Assembly: GCA_963969595.1 (NCBI GenBank)
Contig: OZ018418.1
Span: 1,493,001 to 1,557,000, forward strand
DNA: 64,000 bases
Reading direction: 5' to 3'
Origin: Neckera pumila
Taxonomy: Eukaryota; Streptophyta; Bryopsida; Hypnales; Neckeraceae
Shown: positions 35,657 through 48,240 of the stretch, piece by piece
Position numbering within the stretch: position 1 is the first letter of the stretch
Layout: the number at the start of each line of letters is the position of its first letter
Made by a program: the position numbers and the translations under genes
Notes under the pieces: generated by a model
What the model was told of the DNA's origin: nothing
Databases searched by the model: none
The model's input: the letters and a program-made list of their open reading frames with translations, nothing else

Positions 35657-36140
35657 TATCCTCAACTCAAAGATACGATATTCTAGACAAGATGTTGAGC
35701 TCTAAGTTGCAGCATTACAAACTAGTAACTGCTTGCATATATTCATTACGTTATGTGTTTGATTTCCAAGGGCTCTTGGTAGGACATTTCTCGTGCATGC
35801 CTTTGTTGTTGGGTTGTTTGTTGTGTTGCATATTACATATTTCTGTCTAGTGCGTGTTTTTAGTACTATCCTTCTAGTCTGTTTGGTTGTATCTTCAAGT
35901 TGAGGATAACTGTTTAGTATGCGATAATGTTTATCCTTGGGGTTTGTTGTTGTTTGACATATTACGTGTTTCTGCCTAGTGTCTATTTTTTATATTTTCC
36001 TTCTAGATTATTTGTATTGTATCCTCAAGTTGAGGATAACTATTTAGCATCATCTTTGCATCCTCGACTCGAGGATAATTTGGTAGATAACAATTTGTTC
36101 TAATCTCTTGGCTTTTCTCAGTATCCTCGAGTCGAGGATA
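35657..36140 (-). promoter_or_regulatory. Array of 19-bp palindromes upstream of G2
   Basis: Five copies of a TATCCTCAAGTTGAGGATA-type palindrome lie at 35657, 35890, 36020, 36059 and 36122. The 36020 copy and the 36122 copy (TATCCTCGAGTCGAGGATA) are perfect, with 9-bp arms around one base. Three more degenerate copies are in introns: 33953 and 34100 (G2) and 27205 (phosphatase-like gene). Binding by a dimeric factor is inferred only. Confidence 0.6.
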
Positions 36141-36689
36141 GCTTTTGGATTTACTCTTGAGCCTTTTGTACTGATATTAGATTATTTTTCATCCAAAACC
36201 CTAATTTGGCAATTGAAACCGTATATAGGAACTTGCCTAAACTAGAATTTGACACATTTTGAATGAAGGATGTGAAGAAATTTCTTACTTGCACAATTTT
36301 GTGGCTGTAACACAATTGATTCTTTATAAAAACGAATTCCTTGCACGTCCCTTACAATTGTGTTTACAATGCAACCTATAATAGCAAACTAGTTATGCAA
36401 AGTCACAAAGACCAATATTCATGTCTACAATCGACACTACTGTTTTGAAGGCCTACTCTCTACCCTTACAACACAATTGAAATGAGAAATATAATTTCAC
36501 AAGAAATCAATGATATAGCATACCAAACTACCTACTATGCAATGCATGCTAGTCTTTGAAGGCATGAGAATGACGTCCTATGAATTAGCAAAAGAAATTC
36601 TCCTGTCGATTTTCCTCTTGGGTCGATTCCTGTACATTGTGTCCAAATAGCTTGAATTCATAAATTCAGCTTCACAAGCCTCACACATT
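36141..36689. other. No gene seen
   Basis: AT-rich spacer upstream of the simple repeats. Confidence 0.4.
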
Positions 36690-37225
36690 TACAATTGAGG
36701 TCACCGTAAACTGCAAGAGACTTACACACTCACACACTCACAGTCAAGACAAGCCCACAATCACACCGTAATACCCTCACAATCACACCGTAACACCCTC
36801 ACAGTCACAAGCCTCACACCCTTACACCTTCACAGTCACTGAGCCTCACACCCTCACACCCTCACACTTTCACACAACACACTCACACACTCACAGTCAA
36901 GATGCGCGTACAATTACACCGTAATACCCTCACAGTCACGAGCCTCACACCCTCACATCCTCACAGTCACTGAGCCTCATGCACTCACACCCTCACACTT
37001 TTATACACACACCGCCTCACACCCTTACAATCTCACAGACACACCGCCTCACAGTCACACTGTCAGCTAAACCCTCAAACGATAATTTTGCAATGCGCAG
37101 CAAAATTTCACACCACCACATGCTATGCTCTCACACACAGCGGATTCTGCCTCACAGTGACACCATAACATTTTTGAGACCCAGAATTATAACCCTCACA
37201 CGCTTACACCCTGACACACACCGGG
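36690..37225 (+). repeat. CTCACA/CCCTCACA minisatellite
   Basis: About 540 bp of irregular repeats of CTCACACC, CTCACAGTCAC and similar, with a strong A+C bias on the plus strand. The open frame within it is low-complexity His/Thr and not a gene. Confidence 0.85.
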
Positions 37226-38214
37226 AACCCAAATTGTACATCGTAAGCTGATTGCCAATCTGCATGACAATCCAATTGCAATCACCGACATTGAACCCAA
37301 ATTTTGCAATGACCAATCATACAGCACGCTGCAAGGTGAGAGAACGCAAACTTGCAGAATCAAGTGAGACAACTTGAAATTGAAAATCTCACCATCTTCG
37401 CTTATGATGACTTTGCAAGAAGGTCCATCTGCAACTTCAACAGAGAAACTTTAGCATGCCAAGAGATCACATTTTCCGCAGCGCCAAGCTAGCACAAAAT
37501 CAACAGAGGACTTCAAAACTTGAAATTCTCTGAAAGCGTTCCAAAAATACAAAGGCAGGTCCCAGACTCCTAGAGCCCCAAACCCTTAAATTCTCCTCAT
37601 GGTTGCCCGCGCCGCCAAGCTCCCTTGCTCGTGAAGACTTTACTCACATGGTGGAATTTCCAAAAGTGCCCAGCTGCCCAGCAAAATTTCCAATTCTAAT
37701 GAGCTCCAGGGCCACAAAAATGTTCCATAATTTGTAGGACCACAAAAGTGTTCCGTATTTTGTAGGGCCCCAAAAAAAATTTCAGTGAATTTGAATGCTT
37801 AATATATCTTGCAATCCACAGGATAATTTTGAATTTTTTTTCACATCTTGCCAAACTAGTATAATACATCCTAAGATCCAATCTACATATTTAATGTTTA
37901 TGTATAATAATCTACATCCTTGGATTATCATAGTACTAAAATCACAACAACCTCTATATATCACAATTCAATTTTAAATAATATTATAGAAATTCAATTG
38001 CTTTTGTAATAGCCATAGGATACTTTCTACTATATATTATGTATTTTAGAGTAGAGAATCCATACCTAACAAGAAACTAATGCGAACTAAAAACCTATAC
38101 AACTTTTATCAATCTCATTGATCAAAAATTCAAAATAGGATGATCCAAAGCTTTTTATATACAAACAATTCTAGAAAACCAGGCAATTTCAAGTTAATGT
38201 TCCCGCATAAAGGA
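37226..38214. other. No gene seen; one dispersed repeat
   Basis: About 110 bp near 37930-38040 is the reverse complement of about 9540-9650, so it belongs to a dispersed repeat. The rest is unassigned. Confidence 0.45.
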
Positions 38215-39320
38215 ACTTCTTATAAAACTGTAAATAGTGACTTCTTTTTTAATTTCCATTGAAACTGAAAGAATGGTCTGCCCTGTATTTTTGAGAACAA
38301 CAAATGCATGAACCACAAAATAGGTGCACGTGGGTTTGCTAAAAAAAAATCGTACAAGTTGGAAATACTATAGGCATTACTTTCAAATCCATGGCCGCAT
38401 TCAATTCACCACCCATTTTTTTTAATGTCCGTTGAAATCCAAAAATAATGAATATGCCATGTATTTTTGAGAACGACAAATTCATTAGTTACAAATTAAG
38501 TGCACTTGGGTTTTTTAAAAGAAATCCACAATTTGAAAATATCATAGGCATTACTTTCAAATCCATGGCCGCATTGAACTATTCACCACCCATTTTTTTT
38601 TTCCATTGAAACCCAAAAAGAATGAATTTGCCCTGTATTTTTAGGAACAACAAATGCATGAGTTACAAAATAAGTGCACGTGGATTTCTTAAAAGAAATA
38701 CACAAGTTGAAAATACCATAGGCATCACTTTCAAATCCTTGGCCGCATTCAATTCATCACCCATCTTTTTTAATTTCCGCTGAAACCCAAAAAGAATGAA
38801 TCTGCCCTGTATTTTTGAGAACAACAAATGTATGAATTATAAAATCAGTGCATGTGGGTTTTTAAAAGAAACCCACAAGTTGGAAATACCATAGGCATTA
38901 CTTTCAAATCCATAGTTGCATTCAATTCACCCCCCATCTTTTTTAATTTCTGTTGAAACTCAAAAAGAATGAATTTGCCCTGTATTTTTAGGAATAAAAA
39001 AAATGCATGAGTTACAAAATGAGTGCACACAGATTTGTTAAAAAAATCTACAAGTTCAAAATACTCTAGGCATTACTTTCAAATCCATGGTTGCATTCAA
39101 TTCACCATCCATTTTTTTTAACTTGCATTGAAATTCAAAAAACAATGGATCTGCCCTGTATTTTTGAATTTGACAAAATAATGCATGAGTCACAAAAGAA
39201 GTGCACGTATGTTTGTTTCCAAAAATGTACAAGTTGGAAATACTCTAGGCATTACTTTCAAATCCATGGTCACATTCAATTGACCACCCATTTTTTTAAT
39301 TTGATCTGAAATCCAAAAAA
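38215..39320 (+). repeat. Tandem repeat, about 175-bp unit, about 6 copies
   Basis: The phrase ATCCATGGCCGCATTCAATT recurs with variation at about 38391, 38575, 38739, 38912, 39087 and 39266. Unit lengths vary from about 164 to 184 bp. Confidence 0.85.
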
Positions 39321-39329
39321 TAACAATCT

Positions 39330-40090
39330 TGCCCTGTATTGTAAAATATTACAAAACTATATACAAGCCCCAAAAAATTTGGGATTAAATATGATTGGGT
39401 CTGTGTTTTAACCAGCACACCAAATCCTAAATCCATGGACATTGTACATAAAAAACTTTCCAAAAAATTATAGAAGTTGCAAATATTGTCAGCAGTAGGG
39501 ATCCATGAGAAAATTCAATTGGTGGTCGTTTTTCATCGACCCCTATATGATTAAAAAAAAAATGGGAGTAAAAGTTGTCCTCAGTTTGAACCAACATGCA
39601 TATTCAAAGTCATAGAATTTGTACATAAAATGCTTACTTAGAAATTGTAGAAGTTCTAAATATTGACAAGATTACAAATCCATGAGAAAATTCAATTGGT
39701 AGTCTTTTCTATTAATCCCTACGTGTTTCAAAAAAAAAGAGAGTAAATGTGGGCCTGTGTTCTAACCAAAATGCATATTCAAAGTCATAGAATTTGTACG
39801 TAGAAGGCTTACCAAAAAAGTGTAGAAGTTGCAAATAGGGTCAAGAATTGGAATCCACAATAAAATTTAATTGGTAGTCCTTTATTATCAATCCATATAT
39901 GATTAAAAAAAATGGGAATAAATGTGGGCCGGTACTATAATCACCACGCATATCCGAAGTAGTGACTTTGAATGTGAAACGCTTCATAGATATATGTAGA
40001 AGCTGTAAATATTGTCAAGATTTCAAATCTATGAGAAAATTCATTTGGTGGTCATTTTTAATCAACCACTACGTTAAATTTCAAAGTGCA
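39330..40090 (+). repeat. Second tandem family, about 180-bp unit, about 4 copies
   Basis: TCCATGAGAAAATTCAATTGG and neighbours recur at about 39501, 39680, 39862 and 40026, diverged between copies. Confidence 0.75.
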
Positions 40091-41299
40091 TGGAATATAG
40101 TAATTAATCTAAAGTATGCATAATCACTATTGTTGTGTACTTAGTTCATGACATGAAGAACATGATCATGTACAATGAAATGACACTAAGGTAAACTTGC
40201 CTATGGCAGGCAAAATGGGTGGTTTGATATGTTGCCATTAGGAAAGAGAATCAATTTTTTTTTCATACAAAGACAAATGTGAGGCATGAAGGAAGCAGTT
40301 GAAATTCTATTTTTTGGACAAAGTATGAATTAGTTATGAATTTCCAAAGTGTTCTGCCCAAATGCTCTAAAAGAGTTTGTAGACTACCCCAAATCAGCAA
40401 AAACTGTTTCTATAATGGTCATCTTACCACCTAAAGCAATCACCAGATTTTCTAACATGGCCATGATTTGAAGGAATAAAAAAAATAACTTTCTATGACA
40501 AGTTTATACCAAAAAGGTATAAGTATCCTATGACAGTCACTAATAACTCCATGGCCATCTTCCAAGGCATTGATTTTGGCCACTAACTAATCCAATGAAG
40601 TCATAATCTCATTTATTGACAAAAATCTGAAATGGGCTGATGTAAGACTGTAATGGGTCCGTAGTTTTGTGCATATCTGCACTAGGTGGTCTGCCTACCA
40701 TAGGCAGGTTTACCTTATTGTCTTCTAAAGTTTTCATTATGATTAAAACTTGTTAATTTTGTCATTTTTTACTTCCAAGTGCTACGAGGCTATTCCATTT
40801 TCATAACAAATAAATGTAATGATGTTTTCAAAGCACTTACATTGAGCCACCAAGCATTCAACATTATTATCATCCAACATGCAAGCCATCGTCAATTTTT
40901 AGTACCCCACTCAATGCAATTATACTTGAATGTAATCACTCTTTGTCTTGAAGTGCCTTTGAATTTTTACTGAAGCAATTCAGCCTATTTTAAACTTTTC
41001 AAGGTTGTTTTTCAGTTGTCCAATGTATTTTCATTCATTAATTGTATATAGTATCTGACCTCAAGCATTTTAAATGTATAAAGATCCTTTGGAGACTTCA
41101 AATAAAGTAGTTCATGTCTTTAAAGTCATGAACTTTACATAAAGAAAATATAAAAAAAAAGTATCCGTTCAAAATGTTGTGAACATTAAATACTGACATT
41201 CAAGATCATTAAATGTGCAACGCATTTCTTAAATTCAAGAGCAACTCAATTCAATTCATAACACTTTGGACTCGATTCAACAAATTACAAAAAACAAAA
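40091..41299. other. No gene seen
   Basis: AT-rich sequence between tandem arrays. Confidence 0.5.
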
Positions 41300-42209
41300 T
41301 AAAATGCCAAAAGGGGCAAGAACTTTAATCCCACATGGATTCTCTATGTGGGTCAAATTTACAACTTGTACAATTTCTTCCCTTTTCCCATTGCCATTAA
41401 TTTTCATGACATTTGAGATTGAGTTCCACTAGATACAGGGCAAAGTGTGTTTTTCATTTTTGGGGGGGATTAAATAAACAATATGCCAAGAGGTGCAAGA
41501 ATTTTAATTCGACGTGGATTCTCCATGTGGGCCAAATTTACAAATTGTACATTTTTTTTCCTCTTCCAATTGCCATTAATTTTCATAACATTTGAGATTG
41601 AGTTCCACTAAATACAAGGCAAAGTCTATTTTCATCTTTTTTTTTGCTTACGTAAATAATACACCAAGAGGGGCAAGAATTTTAATCCCACACAGATTCT
41701 CCATGTGGGCCAAATTTACAACTTGTACAACTTTTTCCCTCTTCCAATTGCCATTAAGTTTCATGACAACTGAGATTGAGTTCCACTAAATACAAGGCAA
41801 AGTTTATTTTCATCTTTTTTTTACTTATGTAAACAATATGCCAAGAGGGGTTAGAATCATAATTCCACATGGATTCTCTATGTGGGCCAATTTTACTTTT
41901 TTTGTCCTCTTCCAGTCGCCATTATTTTTCATGTCATTTGAGATTGAGTTCCACTAAATACAAGGCAGAGTTTGTTGTAAGTTTGTTTTTTATTAAGTAA
42001 ATTATATGGCAAAAGCAGCAAGAATTTTAATCACGCATGGATTCTCTATTTTGGATAAATTTACAATTTGTACATTTTTTTCCCTCTTGTAATTGCCATT
42101 AATTTTCATGACATTTCAGATTGAGTTCCACTAAATACAAAGCAGAGTTTGTTTTCCTGCTTTTTTGGGATTACGTAAACAACATGCTAAAAGGGCCAAG
42201 AATTTTAAT

Positions 42210-42514
42210 TAGGGTTGTCCATTCTAACGTGACGTTGACTTTTTACGTCGGGATGTCCGTCACCAATGGTCCAGACGTGTTGGAATTGCATCAAGAATAA
42301 AAAAAGAAAAAGAAAACTTTTTTTATTTTTTTTCCCCTTGACAATCTGTCCATCAACCTGGATGGACCGTCCGTCAATAGGGACAGACAGACTATCCGCA
42401 AAAAATAGAAATAAGTTTTTTTTTTTTTTTTTGGTTACAAACGGACGCTGGGATTGGATCCTGACATTTTGTTAGAGTCACATCCGTCTAGACGTGATGT
42501 GACGGTTACAACCT
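42210..42514 (+). mobile_element. MITE copy 1 inside the satellite
   Basis: 305 bp between AATTTTAAT (42201-42209) and AATTTTGAT (42515-42523), consistent with a 9-bp target duplication. The ends are imperfect inverted repeats (AGGGTTGT and ACAACCT); inside are ACCGTCCGTC motifs. A 9-bp duplication suggests a Mutator-like MITE. Confidence 0.65.
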
Positions 42515-43057
42515 AATTTTGATTCAACATGGATTCTTTATGTGGGCTAAATTTACAATTTGTACATTTTTTTCCCTCTTCCGATTGCCATTAATTTTCA
42601 TGACATTTGAGATTGATTTCCAGTAAGTATAGGGCATAGTTTGTTTTAAGTTTTTATTTGTAATTACATAAATAATATGCCAAAAGGAGCAAGAATTTTA
42701 ATTCCATATGGATTCTCTATGAGGGCCAAATTTACAACTTGTACATTTTTTTCCCTCTTCCAATTGCCATTATTTTTCATGACATTTGAAATTGAGTTCC
42801 ATTTAATACACGGCAGAGTTTGTTTTAAGTTTTTTTTTGATTGCGTAAATCATATGCCAAAAGCAATAGGAAATTTAATTCCACACGAATTCTCTATGCG
42901 GTCTAAATTTACAACTTGTACAATTTTTTCCCTCATCCAATCGCCATTAATTTTCATGACATTTGAAATTGAGTTCCACTAAATACAGGGCAGAGTTTGT
43001 TTTCATTTTTTTTTGGGATTACACAAATAATATGCCAAGAGGGCCAAGAATTGTAAT

Positions 43058-43371
43058 CAGGGTGTCTATTCTAACGTGATGTTGGCGTTTTACGTCAGGA
43101 TGTCTGTTAGCGACGGTCCGGACGCGTCAGGATTGGTTCAAGATAAATTTTATTTTATTTTATTTTATTTTATTTTATTTTATTTTCCTAGACGGTTTTA
43201 TCTATCAAACTGGACGGACCGTCTGTCGACAGGGATAGACAAACCGTCCGCAAAAAAACAAAACAAAACCTTATTTTTTTTGTTTTTTGGATATAGACAA
43301 ACGTTGGGATTAGATCCGGACGTTACGTTACAGTCACGTTTATCCAGACATGATGTGACGGTTACAACTCT
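43058..43371 (+). mobile_element. MITE copy 2 inside the satellite
   Basis: Homologous to 42210-42514 and inserted at the same point of the 178-bp unit (AATTGTAAT on the left, CATTTTAAT on the right). It carries an expanded (ATTTT)n tract at about 43146-43186. Confidence 0.65.
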
Positions 43372-46300
43372 CATTTTAATCCCACATGGATTTTCTATGT
43401 AGGCCAAATTTACAACTTATACATTTTTTTCCCTCTTTCGATCGCAATTAATTTCATGACATTTGAAATTGAATTCTACTAAGTACAGGAGAGAGTTTGT
43501 TTTAAGTTTTTTTTGTAATAATGTAAATAATATGCCAAAAAGAGCAAGAATTTTAATTCCACGTGGATTCTCCATGTGGGCCAAATTTACAACTTGTACA
43601 TTACTTTCCCTCTTCCAATTGCCATTAATTTTCATGACATTTGAGATTGAGTTCCACTACATACAAAGCAAAGTTTGTTTTCATCTTGTCTTGGGATTAC
43701 ATAAACAATACGCCAAGAGGGGCCAGAATTTTAATCCCACACGGAATCTCTATATGGGCCAAATTTACAACTTTATATTTTTTTCCCTCTTTTGATTGCC
43801 ATTAGTTTTCATGACATTTGAAAATAAACTCCACTAAATAAAGGGCAGAGTTTGTTTTAGGTTGTTTTTTTATTGTGTAAATCATATGCGAAGAGAGGCA
43901 AGAATTTTAATCCCATATGGATTCCGTATGTGGGCCAAATTTACAATTTGTAAATTTTTTTTCCCTCATCCAATCGCCATTAATTTTCATGACATTTGAG
44001 ATTGAGTTCTACTAAGTACAGGGTAGAGTTTGTTTTCATACTTTTTTTTTATCGTGTAAATCATATGCCAAAAGGGGCAAGAAATTCAATCCCATATAGA
44101 TTTCCTATGTAGGCCAAGTTTAAAACCTGTAAATTTTTTTCCCTCTTCCAATTGCGATTAGCTTTTATAACATTTGAGATTGAATTCCACTAAATATAAG
44201 GCAGAGTTTGTTTTAAGTTTTTTTTGATTGGATAAATAATATGCCAAAAGGGGCAGGAATTTTAATCCCATATGGATTCTCTATGTGGGCTAAATTTCCA
44301 ACTTGTAAATTTTTCTCCCTCTTCCAATTGCCACTAATTTTCATGACATTTGAGATTGAGTTCCACTAAGTATAGGATAGAGTCTGTTATTAAGGTTTTT
44401 TTGTGATTACGTAAATAATATGCGAAAAGGTGCAAAATTTTTAATCCCACATGGATTCTCTATACAAGCCAATTTTACAACTTGTACATTTTTTCCCATC
44501 TTCCAATTGCCATTAATATTCATAACATTTGAGATTGAGTTCCACTAAATACAGGGCAAAGTTTGTTAAATTTTTTTTTTAATATGTAAATCATATGGCA
44601 AAAGGGGCAAGAATTTTAATCCCACATGGATTCTCTATGTGGGCTACATTTTCAACATGTGCAATTCTTTCCTTCATCAAATCGCCATTAATTTTCATGA
44701 CAATTGGGATTAAGTTCCACGAAGTACAGGGCAGAGTTTGTTTTGAGTTCTTTTTATTGCATAAATCATATGCCAAAAGGAGAAAGAATTTTAACCCCAC
44801 ATGGATTCTCTATATGGGCTAAATTTACTTGTACATTTATTTCCCTCTTCCGATCGCCATTAATATTCATGACATTTGAGATTGAGTTCCACTAAGTACA
44901 GGGCAAAGTTTGTTTTAAGTTTTTTTTCTAATTGCGTAAATAATATGCCAAAAGGGGCAAGAATTTTATTCCCACATGGATTCTCTATGTGGGCCAAATT
45001 TATAAATTATACACTTTTTTTCCTCTTGTAATAGCCATTAATTTTCAGGACATTTGAAATTGAATTCTACTAAATACAGGGCAGAGGTTAGTCACATCTT
45101 TTTTGGGGATTACATAAACAATATGCCAGATGGGTCAAGAGACTTACTTCTACATGGATTCTCTAGGGGGGCTAAATTTACAACTAGTACTATTTTTTCC
45201 CTCTTCCGTTTGCCATTTATTTTCATGACATTTGCGATTGAATTCCACTAAGTACAGGGCAAAATTTGTAGTAAGTTTTTTTTGAATTGTGTATATAATA
45301 TAATAATAAGGGCAAGAATTTTAATCCCACATGGATCTTCCATGTGGCCCAAATTACAACAGGTATATTTTTTTCTCGTATCCAATCATTATTGATTTTC
45401 ATGTCATTTTAGATTGAGTTCTACTATGTATAGGACAGAGTTTGTTGTAAGTTTTTTCTCATTTGCGTAATTCATATGCCAAAAAGGGCAAGATTTTAAT
45501 CCCACAAGGACTCTCAATGTGGGCCAAATTTACAACTTGTACATTCTTTTTCCTGTTCCAATGGACATTAATTTCATGACATTTGAATTTGAGTTCCACT
45601 AAGTATAAAGCAGAGTTTGTTTTAAGTTCATTTTGATTACGTAAGTATTATGCCAAAAGGGGCAAGACTTTTAATCCCACATGGATTCTCTATGTGGGCT
45701 AAATTTAGAACTTGTACATTTATTTCCCTCTTCCAATTGCCATTTATTTTCATGACATTTGAGATTGTGTTCTACTAAATGTAGGGCAAAGTTTTCTTTT
45801 GTTTTTTCTATGATTATGTAAAAAGTATGCCAAAAGGGTCAAGAAGATCAATCCCACATGGAAAATCCATGTGGGCCAAATTTACAACTTGTACATTTTT
45901 TTCCCTCTTCTAATTGCCATTAAGTTTCATGACATTTGAGATTCAGTTTCACTAAGTATATGGTAGAGCTTTTTGTCAGTTTTTTTTGGGATTATGTAAA
46001 CAATTAGTCAAGAGGGGCAAGAGTTTTAATCCCACATGGATTCTGCATGTGGGCCAAATCTACAACTTGTATGTTTCTTTTGCTCTTCCGATTGCCATTA
46101 GTTATCATGACATTTAAAATTGAGTTCCACTAAAGACAGGGCAGAATTTGTTGTAAGTTTTTCTTTATTGCGTAAATCATATGCTAAAAGGGGTAGGAAT
46201 TGTAATCCCACATGGACTCTCTATGTGGGCTAAATTTACAACTTGTACATATTTTTCCCTCTTCCGATTGCCATTAATTTCATGAACTTTGAAATAGAGT

Positions 46301-48240
46301 TCCACTAACTACAGTGCAGAGTTTGTTGTTAGTTTTCTTTTTATTGCGTAAATCATATGCCAAAAGGGGCATGAATATTAATCCCACATGGATTTTCTAT
46401 GTGGGTTTAATTTAGAACTTGTACATTATTTTTCCTCATCCAGTTGCCATTAATTTTCATGACATTTGAGATTGAGTTCCACTAAGTATAAGGCAAAGTT
46501 TTTTTTAAGTTTTTTTTTTAATACGTAAATATTATGCCAAAAGGGGCAAGACTTTTAATCCCACATGGATTTTCCATGTGGGCCAAATTTACAACCTTTA
46601 CATTTTCTTCCCTCATCCAATCGCCATTAGTTTTCATGACATTTGAGATTGAATTCCACTAAGTACTGGGCAGATTTTGTTCTTTTTTTTTTTGGGATTG
46701 TGTAAATCATATGCCAAGAGGGGCATGAACTTTAATCCCACATGGATTCTCTATATTGGCTAAGTCTATAACTTGTACATTTTTTTTGCTCTTCCGATCG
46801 CCATTAATTTTCATGACATTTGAAATTGAGTTCCATTAAATACAGGGCAAAGTTTGTTTTCATCTTTTTTGTGATTACGTAAACAATATGCTAAGAAGGG
46901 GAAGAATTTTCATTCCACATGGATTCTTCGCGTGGGCCAAACTTACAACTTATACATTATTTTCCTTCTTCCAATTGCCATTAATATTCATCACAATTAA
47001 AATTGAGTTCCACTGAGTACATGCAAAGTTTGTTTCATTTTTTTTTATTACGTAAATATTATGCCAAAAGGGGCAAGATCTTGAATCCTACATGGATTCT
47101 TGATGTGGGCCAAATTTACAACTTGTACATTTATTTCCCTCTTCCAATTGCCATTAATATTCATGACATTTGAGATTGAATTCCACTAAACACAAAGCAG
47201 TGTTTGTTTTAAGTTCTTTTTTAATTGCATTAATAATATGCCAAAAGGTGCAAGAATTTTAATCCTGCATGGATTTTCTATGTGGGCCAAATTTACAACC
47301 TGGACATTTTTTTCCCTCATTAAATCGGCATTAATTTTCACGGCATTATATATTAAGTTCCACTAAGTACAGGGCAGATTTTGTTTTAAGTTTTTTTTCT
47401 AATTGCGTACATAATATGCCAAAATTGGCAAGAATTTAAATTTCACATGAATTCTCCATGTGGGATAAATTTACAACTTGAATTCTACTAAGTACAGGGC
47501 AGAGTTTGTTGTAATTTTTTTTTGGATTACATAAATAATATGCCAATAGGGGCAAGAATTTTAATCCCACATGGATCTTCCATGTGGCCCAATTTTACAA
47601 CTTGTACATTTTGTTCCCTCTTCCAATTGCCGATAATATTATGATATTTTAAATTGAGTTCAACTAAATACAAAGCAGAGTTTGTTGTAAGTTTTTTTTA
47701 TTGCTTAAATCATATGCCAAAAGGGGCAAGATTTTTATCCTTTCATGGATTTTCTATGTTGGCTAACTTTACAACTTGTACATTTTTTTCCCTCTTCCAA
47801 TCGCCACTAATTTTTATGACATTTGAGATTGAATTTCACTAATTACAGGGCAGAGTTTGTTTTAAGGGTTTTTTTTATTGCGTAAATCATATGCCAAAAG
47901 GGGCAAGAATTTTAATCCTACATGGATTTTGCATGTGAGCAAAATTTACAACTTGTACATTTTTTTCCCTCATCCTATCGCCATTAATTTTCATGACATT
48001 TCAGATTGGGTTCCACTAAGTAAAGGACATAGTTTTTGTTAAGTTTTTTTTGGGATTACAAAAATAATATGCCAAGAGGGGCAAGAATTTTAATCCCACA
48101 TGGATTCTCCATGTGGACCAACTTTACAACTTGTACAGTACTTTCCCTCTTCCGATCACCATTAACTTTCATGACATTTCAGAATGACTTCCACTAAGTA
48201 CAGGGCAGAGTTTGTTTTAAGTTGTTTTTGTATTAAGTCA

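Larger units (their letters stand above)
41300..48240 (+). repeat. 178-bp satellite array, about 35 units
   Basis: The phrase GTGGGCCAAATTTACAACTT recurs at about 41348, 41527, 41705, 41882 and onward to 48120, a spacing of 177-179 bp. Each unit carries GGGCAAGAATTTTAATC, then an inverted repeat CCCACATGG / CCATGTGGG around a 5-base loop, a T-rich block, TTTTCATGACATTTGAGATT and GAGTTCCACTAA. Short open frames repeating PKGARILIPHGFSM are shadows of the unit. The length is nucleosome-like. Two MITE copies interrupt it. Confidence 0.92.

Noticed and set aside
36979..37251. His/Thr-rich protein
   Set aside because: It is a translation of the CTCACA minisatellite.
41413..47842. Many similar small proteins (PKGARILIPHGFSM type)
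   Set aside because: They are translations of the 178-bp satellite unit, each about one unit long, broken differently in every copy and without start or promoter context.
41300..48240. Centromere core or CRISPR-like array
   Set aside because: Direct repeats are contiguous without unique spacers, so not CRISPR. Length alone does not prove a centromere and the array is small and near an active-looking gene.
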